Assembly (NCBI GenBank): GCA_964514305.1
Contig: CAZEQD010000070.1
Coordinates: forward strand, 1 to 9,593
Direction of reading: 5' to 3'
From: CAZEQD01 sp964514305
GTDB taxonomy: Bacteria > Acidobacteriota > Aminicenantia > Aminicenantales > Aminicenantaceae
Length of the DNA: 9,593 bases
Below, in pieces: positions 1 through 6,093 of the stretch. Below the pieces are notes generated by a model. The model had not been told where the DNA came from, ran no database searches, and saw only the letters and a list, made by a program, of their open reading frames with translations. How positions within the stretch are numbered: position 1 is the first letter of the stretch; every line of letters begins with the position of its first letter. A program made the position numbers and the translations under genes.

Positions 1-52
1 TTTAAAGTTCAAGGCAAGAAAAATGTATGGTTCACTGTCCGCAACAGACCGT
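1..52 (+). repeat. Composite intergenic element, left-truncated copy (7-bp units plus TGTATGG hairpin)
   Basis: The window opens inside a 7-bp array: a partial unit at 1-5, AGTTCAA at 6-12 and GGCAAGA at 13-19. A TGTATGG block follows at 24-30, and CTGT (35-38) can pair with ACAG (44-47) around a short loop before ACCG. The order of units, the GGCAAGA spacer and the ending ACCGTTTAA closely match the copy at 5476-5525. This is therefore a degenerate copy of the same dispersed element. Its hairpin is weaker than that of the copy at 3839-3870. Whether a plus-strand gene ends just left of the window cannot be seen. Confidence 0.7.
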
Positions 53-120
53 TTAATGAGGAAAAACAAGATTCTAGGATCACAAGTCATAAATCATAAA
101 ATGAGGTTGTTTTCCCAGCT

Positions 121-155
121 TTTAACCTTAAACTTTCAACTTTAAACTTTAAACT
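121..155 (-). repeat. 7-bp repeat array downstream of the MEMO-like gene
   Basis: Read on the minus strand there are five contiguous 7-bp units: AGTTTAA at 155-149 and 148-142, AGTTGAA at 141-135, AGTTTAA at 134-128 and GGTTAAA at 127-121. The first unit starts six bases after the TAA stop of the MEMO-like gene (162-164), on its coding strand. Every unit contains a stop triplet. No hairpin of the TGTAGG class follows in this copy. A weak inverted pair, GGAAAAACAA (60-69) with TTGTTTTCC (107-115), lies between this array and the element at 1-52. The two elements face each other. Confidence 0.75.
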
Positions 156-161
156 AGTCTC

Positions 162-968
162 TTAGAAAATTCTGAGGCCAGCGTAACCGACCACTTCCCG
201 GTAATCTCCGGTCACATCTCCTGAAGTTTGATATTTGACCAATTCACCTCTTTTTGCCCCCAACAATTTGGCTGCTACCAAGGCTGAGACAGTGGGCTGA
301 AAGCCACACATACTAATATTCTCCTTGGTGACTACTTCATAAAGACCTTTAGCCTCAAGTTTCAAAATTTCGTTGATAGCTAAAAAATCCTTTCTTTTAG
401 CTACTTCTTGAGGTACGTAATGACTCATGTCTGTACTGGCTACAATCATTGTTTCCTCGGCTAAAGCCTTAATGCCAGTAGCTATAGCTTTTCCTAATTG
501 TTCCAGTTCTTCAAAAGATGCATGATAAGCTATACAAATTGGTACCAGGCTGAAATTTGATTTAAAAAATTGGATAAAAGGCAGCTGCACTTCTAATGAA
601 TGCTCACCTAAATGAGCTTCATTATCTTCAGTTATTAACTCAGAATGGCTAATGATAAGCTCAGCCAGCTTGGTATCAACACGAATTTCTCCAAGAGGAG
701 TCTCCCAGATTCCTTCTTTCATGATGGCCAAACGAGATTCTATACCCCGATGACTTGGCCCTAAAATGACAAACCTTTCAGGAAGAGAGACTGAGGCAAA
801 GACGGCAGCGGCCACTGGCCCAGAATAGATGTAGCCAGCATGAGGAGAGATAAGAGCCCGGGCTCTTTTTTTTACCTGATCAGGTTGAACCATACTTTCT
901 ATCATCTTTCTCAGTTCTCTTTTCTGTTGAGGATAAAAATATCCAGCAACTGCAGGTTTTCTTCTCAA
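162..968 (-). CDS. MEMO1-like protein, AmmeMemoRadiSam system protein B
   Basis: This is a 268-residue cytoplasmic protein of the MEMO family, which shares the fold of class III (LigB-type) extradiol dioxygenases. The family N-terminus PAVAGYFYP is at residues 5-13, SPHAGYIYSG at 41-50 and GPSH at 70-73. The segment GEHSLEVQLPF is at 121-131, STDMSHY at 178-184 and SMCGFQP at 219-225. His43, His73 and Cys221 align with the residues that bind iron in human MEMO1, so metal binding is likely retained. Length is normal for the family. The start is TTG: the codon before it is an in-frame TAA (969-971), and a strong ribosome site sits just upstream. It is the last gene of a minus-strand operon, 45 bases after the saccharopine dehydrogenase gene. 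Bacterial homologues often sit beside an AMMECR1-like protein and a radical-SAM enzyme; neither is in this window. The reaction catalysed is not established for the bacterial family. Confidence 0.92.
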   Translation of the reverse strand: MRRKPAVAGYFYPQQKRELRKMIESMVQPDQVKKRARALISPHAGYIYSGPVAAAVFASVSLPERFVILGPSHRGIESRLAIMKEGIWETPLGEIRVDTKLAELIISHSELITEDNEAHLGEHSLEVQLPFIQFFKSNFSLVPICIAYHASFEELEQLGKAIATGIKALAEETMIVASTDMSHYVPQEVAKRKDFLAINEILKLEAKGLYEVVTKENISMCGFQPTVSALVAAKLLGAKRGELVKYQTSGDVTGDYREVVGYAGLRIF

Positions 969-973
969 TTTAC

Positions 974-980
974 CCTCCTT
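974..980 (-). promoter_or_regulatory. Shine-Dalgarno site that decides the TTG start of the MEMO-like gene
   Basis: On the minus strand AAGGAGG (980-974) lies five bases before the TTG at 968-966. An in-frame TAA occupies the codon directly upstream of TTG, so no longer start is possible. The next ATG would remove the conserved PAVAGYFYP segment. The strong site and conserved N-terminus together support TTG initiation. Confidence 0.8.
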
Positions 981-1013
981 TAAAGAGAGTCCTATAAATT
1001 TAAGTTATTTATT

Positions 1014-2339
1014 TCAGGAGATTTTCTCAATTTTTTCCTGAAAGGAAATGTTCATCTTCTTTAATTCTTCAAGAACTGGCTCATAAATTTCAGGGATAAC
1101 TGGGATATGAACGCCAGTCAAACTTATTTTTTTCTCCAGGATTAAGCGGGTGCTGATAGCTGCTGGCAAGCCTACGGTTCTGGCCATAGAGGTATCGCCA
1201 TGAGGAACTCCAAAATCAATTAGAGTAGAGATTATTTTCTCTTTTAGGCCATCAGGATATTCTGCTAAAAAAGTATGCTGGAGGATAATCATATCTCTTT
1301 CTCCTTCTTTGTACTGCAGCTTTTCTAGCATTTTTGCCCCGAGGATTTCCAAGGCTGATCCCTTAGTTAGAGGAAGAGACTCATCGCTGAGAAGGCTAAG
1401 CCATTCAAAGCGCTGAATGATGTCCGAATTTTCATCAATGTTTAGATAAGCGCTTAAAGCCTTTTTAAGGTCAGTGGCTGTGGGCTGATTTATTAAACTT
1501 CTAATGAAATCCTGGTAGGTCATTCCTATCCAGTCTTTTTCTTTCTCATCTAGAAGACCAAGATCGACCATCTTTTTCATAGTAGAACACCAGCCTTTAT
1601 ATCTGAGAGTTCCTCTAAGCATGGTTTTTGTAGATTTTATGCCATAGAGGTCAATATAAGGCAAAGAATTGCGATTGGGATAAGCCTCAAATTCTCCTAA
1701 TCCTTGAATATTGACTATAGAATAATTATCAAACAGATTCTCGGGAGGAATGAAAATCTGTTCTCCATTTTTTAGAAACTGGGCTGAATTTTTACCGGCT
1801 AGGAGAACACCAATCGGACTCCAGGAGAATTTATAACCAAAGGGGTTAGTATTTGCTTCAGGAGCAGGCAGGCCTCCACAATATGAAGTAAAACTTAAGA
1901 TTTTCCCTCCTTTTTTCTCAACCCCGTGGATTATCCGCATTGCTTCCATGTGATCAATGCCTGGATCAAGTCCAGCTTCATTCAAGAGCAACACACCCGC
2001 TCTTTTAGCCTCTCTATCTAAGTTTTTCATAACTTCACTTACATAGGAAGTTGTTACCATGCTTTTTTTATAATCAATGCAATATTTGGCAACCTTAGGG
2101 TGAAAAGTATAAGGAACCATTGAAATAACTATATCAGCTTGGGAGATTTCCTTTTTTAAAGCATCTTCATTTTTAAGGTTCAATTCTTTAGCTTGTCCCT
2201 TGGGATGTCCGTCAATAAGCTTAATGGCTTTACTTACCGTTCGGCTGGCAACCTCGACCTCGAAATCTGGTTGATCTAATAGATAGCGGACTAAAGGCCT
2301 TGCCACCAGACCTGCCCCTAAGATTAATATCTTTTTCAT
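1014..2339 (-). CDS. Saccharopine dehydrogenase, glutamate-forming (SDH half of AASS)
   Basis: This 441-residue enzyme should oxidise saccharopine with NAD+ to 2-aminoadipate 6-semialdehyde and glutamate, the second step of lysine degradation by the saccharopine route. The Rossmann motif LGAGLVARP begins at residue 7. It is followed by SYVSEVM, then NEAGLDPGIDHMEAM, then CGGLPAPEANTNPFGYKFSW, then LRGTLRYKGW. The C-terminal part carries ERDMIILQHTF and MARTVGLPAA. These segments run in the same order and spacing as the C-terminal half of human AASS, as I recall that sequence. The protein is full length for that half. The ATG has AGGAG about six bases upstream (about 2346-2350). The gene lies 25 bases after the reductase gene and 45 before the MEMO-like gene, so co-transcription is likely. 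A carboxynorspermidine-type dehydrogenase of the same superfamily is an alternative, but the match to the AASS signature segments makes this unlikely. Confidence 0.92.
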   Translation of the reverse strand: MKKILILGAGLVARPLVRYLLDQPDFEVEVASRTVSKAIKLIDGHPKGQAKELNLKNEDALKKEISQADIVISMVPYTFHPKVAKYCIDYKKSMVTTSYVSEVMKNLDREAKRAGVLLLNEAGLDPGIDHMEAMRIIHGVEKKGGKILSFTSYCGGLPAPEANTNPFGYKFSWSPIGVLLAGKNSAQFLKNGEQIFIPPENLFDNYSIVNIQGLGEFEAYPNRNSLPYIDLYGIKSTKTMLRGTLRYKGWCSTMKKMVDLGLLDEKEKDWIGMTYQDFIRSLINQPTATDLKKALSAYLNIDENSDIIQRFEWLSLLSDESLPLTKGSALEILGAKMLEKLQYKEGERDMIILQHTFLAEYPDGLKEKIISTLIDFGVPHGDTSMARTVGLPAAISTRLILEKKISLTGVHIPVIPEIYEPVLEELKKMNISFQEKIEKIS

Positions 2340-2364
2340 AAAACACTCCTTTTTTATAAAAAAA

Positions 2365-3678
2365 TTAAATAAATTTTTTCATGTATTGGTAACCAGGGGT
2401 AAACTGGCCTTGGTAAAGAATGATAGCTCTTTTGATAGGTTCTGGTAAATTCAAGGAAGAAAAAGACTGAGAATAATCAGCTTGGGCAATAGGGGGCACA
2501 AAAGGCATCAAAGCTTGGCTGAAAAATATAGATGATTCAAGTGAAATTTCAGCTGGAAGATTGTCTACAGCCATAATCACTACGCCTTTTCCCTGAAAAC
2601 CATCGATTGCTTTTTCTTGGAGAGGATTATACGTAAAAACAGGCTGACCGGGATCAGTAGAATGAAGAGTACATTCTATAGAACCTTCAACATCACAGGA
2701 GATATCGCCAATGACTTTAAGCCGAGGATTATCTTCGAAGCGCCAGAGTTCTTTCAAGAATTTTTTGGTGACGAATCTAGGATATTTGGGTGTCCAGTAA
2801 ATACAATTGACTAAAATAGTTAGATAAGGGAGATAAGATTCAAATATAGATTTATATCTTTCAGGGTTTTGATAATAATCCTGAAGTTCAAATTTCTCTC
2901 CGGAGTCTAGCGGAGCCACCATGTCTTCCTCTTTAAAAACTGTTTTATAGACTCTGGAAGCAGAGAACTGTCTATTTTTAATAAATTGGAGAAGATGGCT
3001 AGGAGATACTTCTTCCATTGGTAAGAGATTGAATATTTCCTGCGCCCCTTGGGAAACATGGCCGTAACCGGCAAAACCACATATTAAAGGCACAAGAGTT
3101 GAATGAAGACCATGGTTATATATTTGCCAGCCCACTTTTTTGATTTCTTCTTTAGCCTCAACCAGACTTTGGTAATAATAAGCCTGTTTAAGATTAGCGA
3201 AAGGATTTTTTATTCCTAATTGAGTCAGCCTCTGTCCCAAGGCCCACAGGGTATCAATCATCCCAGCCTGGCCTGCCTGTTTTCCAAAGAAAAGAAGTCT
3301 TCTTCCCTGGCCATCAACAATTTTTTCATAATCTATCAAAGTACAACCGAGTTCAATCATTTTTTTAAGCATCGGCATGTTATGGGCTTGACCCTTTATG
3401 GTGTGGGAAAAAAAAATATAGATTTTTTTTGGTCGAAAAAAATGGATAGGAATTTCTTTGACAGCCAAAATTATGGAACAAGGGGATAGATCCTCTTCTA
3501 TCATTGCTCCCTGGAGAGCATAATCTTCATCGCCAAAAATACGTATTTTTGAGGGTTGAACCCAAATCTCGAGCTGGTGTTCTTTAATAAGAGAGCCAAC
3601 ATGGGCGGGGATAAGAGGGGCTCTTCTTTCCCATTGATTTTTATCTTCTTTTCTAATTCCTATTTTGGTTTTAGTCAT
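2365..3678 (-). CDS. Lysine-ketoglutarate reductase, saccharopine-forming (LKR half of AASS)
   Basis: This 437-residue enzyme should condense L-lysine with 2-oxoglutarate using NADPH to give saccharopine. It has the alanine-dehydrogenase/transhydrogenase-type two-domain build. The N-terminal motifs are GIRKEDKNQWERRAPL at residues 7-22, VQPSKIRIF at 40-48, VKEIP at 73-77, FFSHTIKGQ at 89-97 and LIDYEKIVD at 114-122. Lys74 and His92 probably correspond to the catalytic Lys and His of yeast saccharopine dehydrogenase Lys1. A glycine-rich nucleotide loop, GFAGYGHVSQGAQ, is at 201-213. Further AASS-like segments are CIYWTPKYPR, GDISCDVEGSIE and VDNLPAEI. It matches the N-terminal half of human AASS throughout. 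The ATG at 3678 gives the conserved N-terminus, but no clear Shine-Dalgarno site precedes it. It is the promoter-proximal gene of the operon and is divergent from cysS. The aminoadipate-semialdehyde dehydrogenase needed to finish the pathway is not in the window. Confidence 0.92.
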   Translation of the reverse strand: MTKTKIGIRKEDKNQWERRAPLIPAHVGSLIKEHQLEIWVQPSKIRIFGDEDYALQGAMIEEDLSPCSIILAVKEIPIHFFRPKKIYIFFSHTIKGQAHNMPMLKKMIELGCTLIDYEKIVDGQGRRLLFFGKQAGQAGMIDTLWALGQRLTQLGIKNPFANLKQAYYYQSLVEAKEEIKKVGWQIYNHGLHSTLVPLICGFAGYGHVSQGAQEIFNLLPMEEVSPSHLLQFIKNRQFSASRVYKTVFKEEDMVAPLDSGEKFELQDYYQNPERYKSIFESYLPYLTILVNCIYWTPKYPRFVTKKFLKELWRFEDNPRLKVIGDISCDVEGSIECTLHSTDPGQPVFTYNPLQEKAIDGFQGKGVVIMAVDNLPAEISLESSIFFSQALMPFVPPIAQADYSQSFSSLNLPEPIKRAIILYQGQFTPGYQYMKKFI

Positions 3679-3838
3679 ATTAATATAACTATTTTCTAGA
3701 CGTTTAGGAATGAACGTTCCACGAGTTTATTAATTTTTATTTTATTATTTTTAGATATAAAAGCAATTAATAATTTAAAACTCATGAGTATCTGAATTAT
3801 GTCATAAATTTAAAACTTGGTCAATTTTAAACGTAAAT

Positions 3839-3937
3839 TGTAGGATCTGCTGTCATCAGCAGATCCTACATTTCTCTTGCCTTAAACTTTAACCTTTCTA
3901 CTTTTTACTGTTTACTCCTCACTCCTTACTCTTTACT
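3839..3937 (-). repeat. Composite intergenic element, full copy (9-unit 7-bp array plus perfect hairpin)
   Basis: Read on the minus strand, nine contiguous 7-bp units run from 3937 to 3875. They begin with AGTAAAG and AGTAAGG types, pass through AGTAGAA and AGTTTAA, and end with GGCAAGA. After GAAA comes a perfect hairpin (3870-3839): arms of 14 bases, TGTAGGATCTGCTG and its complement, around a 4-base loop. Eight of the nine units contain a stop triplet. The order of unit types matches the copy at 5399-5520. Unlike the other arrays it does not follow a gene; it lies upstream of cysS and reads away from it. No strong T-run follows the stem on either strand, so it is not a typical intrinsic terminator. 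Confidence 0.85.
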
Positions 3938-3955
3938 ATTCATGGCTTAAAGATA

Positions 3956-3984
3956 TTGACTCAGTTGATAATTATCTTAATAAT
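3956..3984 (+). promoter_or_regulatory. Candidate cysS promoter giving a leaderless or near-leaderless mRNA
   Basis: TTGACT (3956-3961) and AATAAT (3979-3984) each match the sigma-70 consensus at five of six positions, with a 17-base spacer. Transcription would start about 3991-3993, at or just before the ATG of cysS at 3993. The absence of any Shine-Dalgarno sequence before this ATG fits that reading. A competing -10 candidate is GATAAT at 3967-3972, without a good -35 box. Confidence 0.4.
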
Positions 3985-3992
3985 ATGTTCTC

Positions 3993-5393
3993 ATGATCAA
4001 ATTTTTCAACACTCTTAGTGGCCGCCTGGAACCATTTCATTCCCTAAAACGCGGAGAGGTAAGACTTTATACCTGTGGTCCTACAGTCTATGACTACGCT
4101 CATATAGGCAATTTTCGAGCATATATTTTTGAAGATCTGCTTAAAAGATTTTTGATTTTTATGGGTTATAAAGTTATTCATGTGATGAATATAACCGATG
4201 TAGATGACAAAACAATCAAAGGAGCCAAAGCCCTCGGAGTCAATCTTCAACAATATACAAAAAAATACATAGATGCTTTTTTTGAAGATATAAAAGTTCT
4301 AAATATATCTCGTGCTGATTATTATCCAAGAGCTACCGAACACATCACTGATATAGTTCAAATGATAAAAGGACTCCTCCGTAAGGGGTATGCTTATAAA
4401 AAGAATGGATCAATCTACTTTGATATTTCAAAATTTCCCCGATACGGACAGCTATCCAAAATAAAACTGGATAAGTTGAAACCAGGCAAGAGGGTAGAAG
4501 CAGATGAATATGCTAAGGAAAGAGTCCAGGATTTTGCCCTCTGGAAAGAAAAAAAAGAGGGAGAACCATCCTGGCCGACCGAGATAGGTAACGGCCGCCC
4601 TGGATGGCATATTGAATGTTCAGTTATGAGCACTAAATATTTAGGCTTTACCTTTGATATTCACTGCGGCGGAGTGGATAATATTTTTCCTCATCATGAA
4701 AATGAGATTGCTCAATCAGAGGCGTATTCAGGCCAAAAATTTGTTAATTACTGGCTTCACTGTCATCATTTGATAGTGGAAGGTGAGAAAATGTCAAAAT
4801 CTAAGGGAAACTTTTTTACCCTTAGAGACCTTCTCCAGAAAGAGATAGAGCCCATGGCTCTTCGATTTCTTCTTCTCTCGACTCATTATCGTAAAATGCT
4901 CAATTTTACATTTGAAGCCTTGCATCAGGCTGAGGCCTCCCTCCAGAGAATAAGAGATTTCCTTTATGAATTGGAGAAAAGTTCTTTCCCGTCTGGTGAA
5001 AATGAACAGGTTGGAAAGTTGATGGAAGAAACAAGACAAAAATTTACCGAGAGCTTAAGTGACGATTTAAATATTTCTGAGGCTCTGGCTGCATTGTTTG
5101 AACTAATCAGGCAAGCTAATGTTTTAATTAAGCAAAATAAAATTTTAAGAGAAGATGCTCGAAAATTAATTTCTTTTATTCATTCCCTTGACCTAGTTTT
5201 AGCTGTCCTCCCTCAGGAAAAGGAAGAATCACTTCCTCCCGAAATTTTAAAAAAGATAAAAGAGAGAGAGAAAGCTCGCCAAAAGAAAAATTATCAATTG
5301 GCTGACAAAATCCGTCAGGAACTTAAAGAACAAGGAATTATTCTTGAAGATACTAAAGATGGAGTGAGATGGAAAAGAACAAGACGGAAATAG
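3993..5393 (+). CDS. cysS: Cysteinyl-tRNA synthetase
   Basis: This 466-residue class I aminoacyl-tRNA synthetase attaches cysteine to tRNA-Cys in the cytoplasm. The ATP-site motif HIGN is at residues 37-40 within CGPTVYDYAHIGN, and the second signature KMSKS is at 266-270. The zinc ligands Cys28, Cys209, His234 and Glu238 fall at the same numbers as in the E. coli enzyme. Other conserved segments are NITDVDDKTI and GRPGWHIECSVMS. The C-terminal DALR and tail region ends with the family pattern ADKIRQELKEQGIILEDTKDGVRW. Length is normal (E. coli 461). The ATG at 3993 gives the expected N-terminus NTLSGRLEPF but has no Shine-Dalgarno site. A 7-bp repeat array begins five bases after the TAG stop. 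yraN follows 150 bases downstream on the same strand. Confidence 0.98.
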   Translation: MIKFFNTLSGRLEPFHSLKRGEVRLYTCGPTVYDYAHIGNFRAYIFEDLLKRFLIFMGYKVIHVMNITDVDDKTIKGAKALGVNLQQYTKKYIDAFFEDIKVLNISRADYYPRATEHITDIVQMIKGLLRKGYAYKKNGSIYFDISKFPRYGQLSKIKLDKLKPGKRVEADEYAKERVQDFALWKEKKEGEPSWPTEIGNGRPGWHIECSVMSTKYLGFTFDIHCGGVDNIFPHHENEIAQSEAYSGQKFVNYWLHCHHLIVEGEKMSKSKGNFFTLRDLLQKEIEPMALRFLLLSTHYRKMLNFTFEALHQAEASLQRIRDFLYELEKSSFPSGENEQVGKLMEETRQKFTESLSDDLNISEALAALFELIRQANVLIKQNKILREDARKLISFIHSLDLVLAVLPQEKEESLPPEILKKIKEREKARQKKNYQLADKIRQELKEQGIILEDTKDGVRWKRTRRK

Positions 5394-5398
5394 AAGAC

Positions 5399-5520
5399 AG
5401 TAAAGAGTAAAGAGTAAAAAGTAAAGAGTAAGGAGTAAGGAGGTGAGAGGAAAAAGTAGAAAGTTGAAAGTTTAAAGTTCAAAGCAGGAGAACTGTAGGC
5501 TCTGCTTTCCCCAGCAGACC
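5399..5520 (+). repeat. Composite intergenic element, longest copy (13-unit 7-bp array plus hairpin) after cysS
   Basis: Thirteen contiguous 7-bp units occupy 5399-5489 without a phase break. Unit types grade from AGTAAAG (5399 on) and AGTAAGG (5427-5440) through AGTAGAA (5455), AGTTGAA, AGTTTAA and AGTTCAA to AGCAGGA (5483-5489). The hairpin block follows: TGTAGG (5494-5499), then TCTGCT (5501-5506) pairing with AGCAGA (5513-5518) around a 6-base loop, then CC. Ten of the thirteen units contain TAA, TAG or TGA. The array starts five bases after the cysS stop on the coding strand, and the hairpin ends 23 bases before the yraN start. It is not followed by a T-run. Its size, sequence gradient and hairpin match the copy at 3839-3937. 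Confidence 0.88.
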
Positions 5521-5543
5521 GTTAAACATAGATAACCACAACC

Positions 5544-5912
5544 ATGAATAACGACAGCCAAACACCTTATGAGCTGGGTAAGTCAGGAGAAGCTGCGGCT
5601 GTCAACTTTTTGACCCGACAAAAATATAGAATTGTGACTACGGGCTTCCGTCTGTTCAGAGGGGAAATAGACATAATTGCTTATGACAAACAAACATTGG
5701 TCTTTGTTGAAGTAAAAACCAGAAGAAACTGTCAATTCGGTATGCCTGAGGAATCTGTCAACCCTCGGAAACAGCGCCAGCTTAGAAAGATTGCCCAGGG
5801 ATATTTGAGTCTTAACAATATTAAAAACACAGAATGTAGATTTGATGTGCTCTCACTTATAAAAGAAGGCCGCAATTGCTACAGGGTTCGCCATATCAAG
5901 AATGCTTTTTGA
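5544..5912 (+). CDS. yraN: YraN family (UPF0102) nuclease-fold protein
   Basis: This 122-residue cytoplasmic protein belongs to the UPF0102 family, which has a PD-(D/E)XK restriction-endonuclease-like fold. The conserved N-terminal LGKSGEAAAVNFL is at residues 11-23. The active-site-like elements are FRGEID at 38-43 and FVEVKTRR at 54-61, with Asp43, Glu56 and Lys58 as the candidate catalytic set. The segment NPRKQRQLRKIAQGYL is also typical. Length is normal for the family. No Shine-Dalgarno site precedes the ATG at 5544, but the distance to the conserved region fits this start. The family's cellular role is uncertain; a link to DNA uptake, recombination or repair has been suggested from the fold. 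It lies on the same strand as cysS but is separated by a repeat element, so co-transcription is unclear. Confidence 0.93.
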   Translation: MNNDSQTPYELGKSGEAAAVNFLTRQKYRIVTTGFRLFRGEIDIIAYDKQTLVFVEVKTRRNCQFGMPEESVNPRKQRQLRKIAQGYLSLNNIKNTECRFDVLSLIKEGRNCYRVRHIKNAF

Positions 5913-5989
5913 AATTTTTTTAAAGATGCCCTGATGAGACATTTAAAAAAGCCAGATTTATTACCTGTATTTTATTGACTTTAGGCCTG

Positions 5990-6017
5990 CCTACCTTAAA
6001 CTTTAAACCTTTAACCT
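5990..6017 (-). repeat. Short 7-bp array in the yraN/S9 convergent gap
   Basis: Read on the minus strand, four contiguous 7-bp units are AGGTTAA (6017-6011), AGGTTTA (6010-6004), AAGTTTA (6003-5997) and AGGTAGG (5996-5990). They resemble the AGTTTAA-like, hairpin-proximal part of the other copies. About 40 bases separate them from the array at 6059-6093, and both read in the same direction. Together they may be one element whose middle has diverged. A clear TGTAGG hairpin is not visible here. Confidence 0.55.
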
Positions 6018-6058
6018 TATTCGATCCACTATTAAGGCTTTAATCTCCATTTTTTACA

Positions 6059-6093
6059 TTTCTCTCCTAACTCTTCACTCCTTACTGTTTACT
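6059..6093 (-). repeat. 7-bp array overlapping the 3' end of the S9 peptidase gene
   Basis: On the minus strand five contiguous units run from 6093 to 6059: AGTAAAC, AGTAAGG, AGTGAAG, AGTTAGG and AGAGAAA, followed by TGTAAAA. Four of the five contain a stop triplet. The first unit and the start of the second are coding: they are read as Ser-Lys-Gln and the TAA stop of the S9 peptidase gene (6082-6084). This is the only copy here that overlaps a reading frame. Confidence 0.78.

Larger units (their letters stand above)
3679..3992. other. Divergent intergenic region between the lysine operon and cysS
   Basis: This 314-base, very AT-rich stretch must hold the promoters of two divergent units. 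It contains the composite repeat at 3839-3937 and a cysS promoter candidate at 3956-3984. On the minus strand a weak promoter candidate for the lysine operon is TTGCTT (3766-3761) and TAAAAT (3744-3739), 16 bases apart; in such AT-rich DNA this could be chance. Between it and the start codon lies GGAATGAACGTTCC (3707-3720), whose core GAACGTTC is an 8-base palindrome and could be an operator. I see no coding sequence here. Confidence 0.5.

Noticed and set aside
2617..2814. Plus-strand reading frame inside the reductase gene
   Set aside because: It is antisense to a gene with clear family motifs throughout and has no recognisable protein features; the same holds for 3220-3489, 7010-7237 and 7714-7935.
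3712..3719. LexA (SOS) box
   Set aside because: GAACGTTC resembles the half-sites, but the spacing between halves expected for known LexA boxes is missing, and the flanking genes are not SOS genes.
3839..3870. Intrinsic (rho-independent) terminator
   Set aside because: The stem is strong, but no T-run follows on either strand, and both flanking genes are transcribed away from it.
4415..5039. Minus-strand reading frames inside cysS
   Set aside because: They overlap the KMSKS and zinc-site coding regions of cysS and look like shadows of the real frame.
5399..5489. Tandem array as a CRISPR or similar spacer array
   Set aside because: Units are 7 bases, contiguous and without unique spacers; no cas gene is nearby.
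5501..5518. Intrinsic terminator after cysS
   Set aside because: The 6-bp stem is followed by CCGTTAAAC rather than a T-run; it is better explained as the hairpin of the dispersed element.
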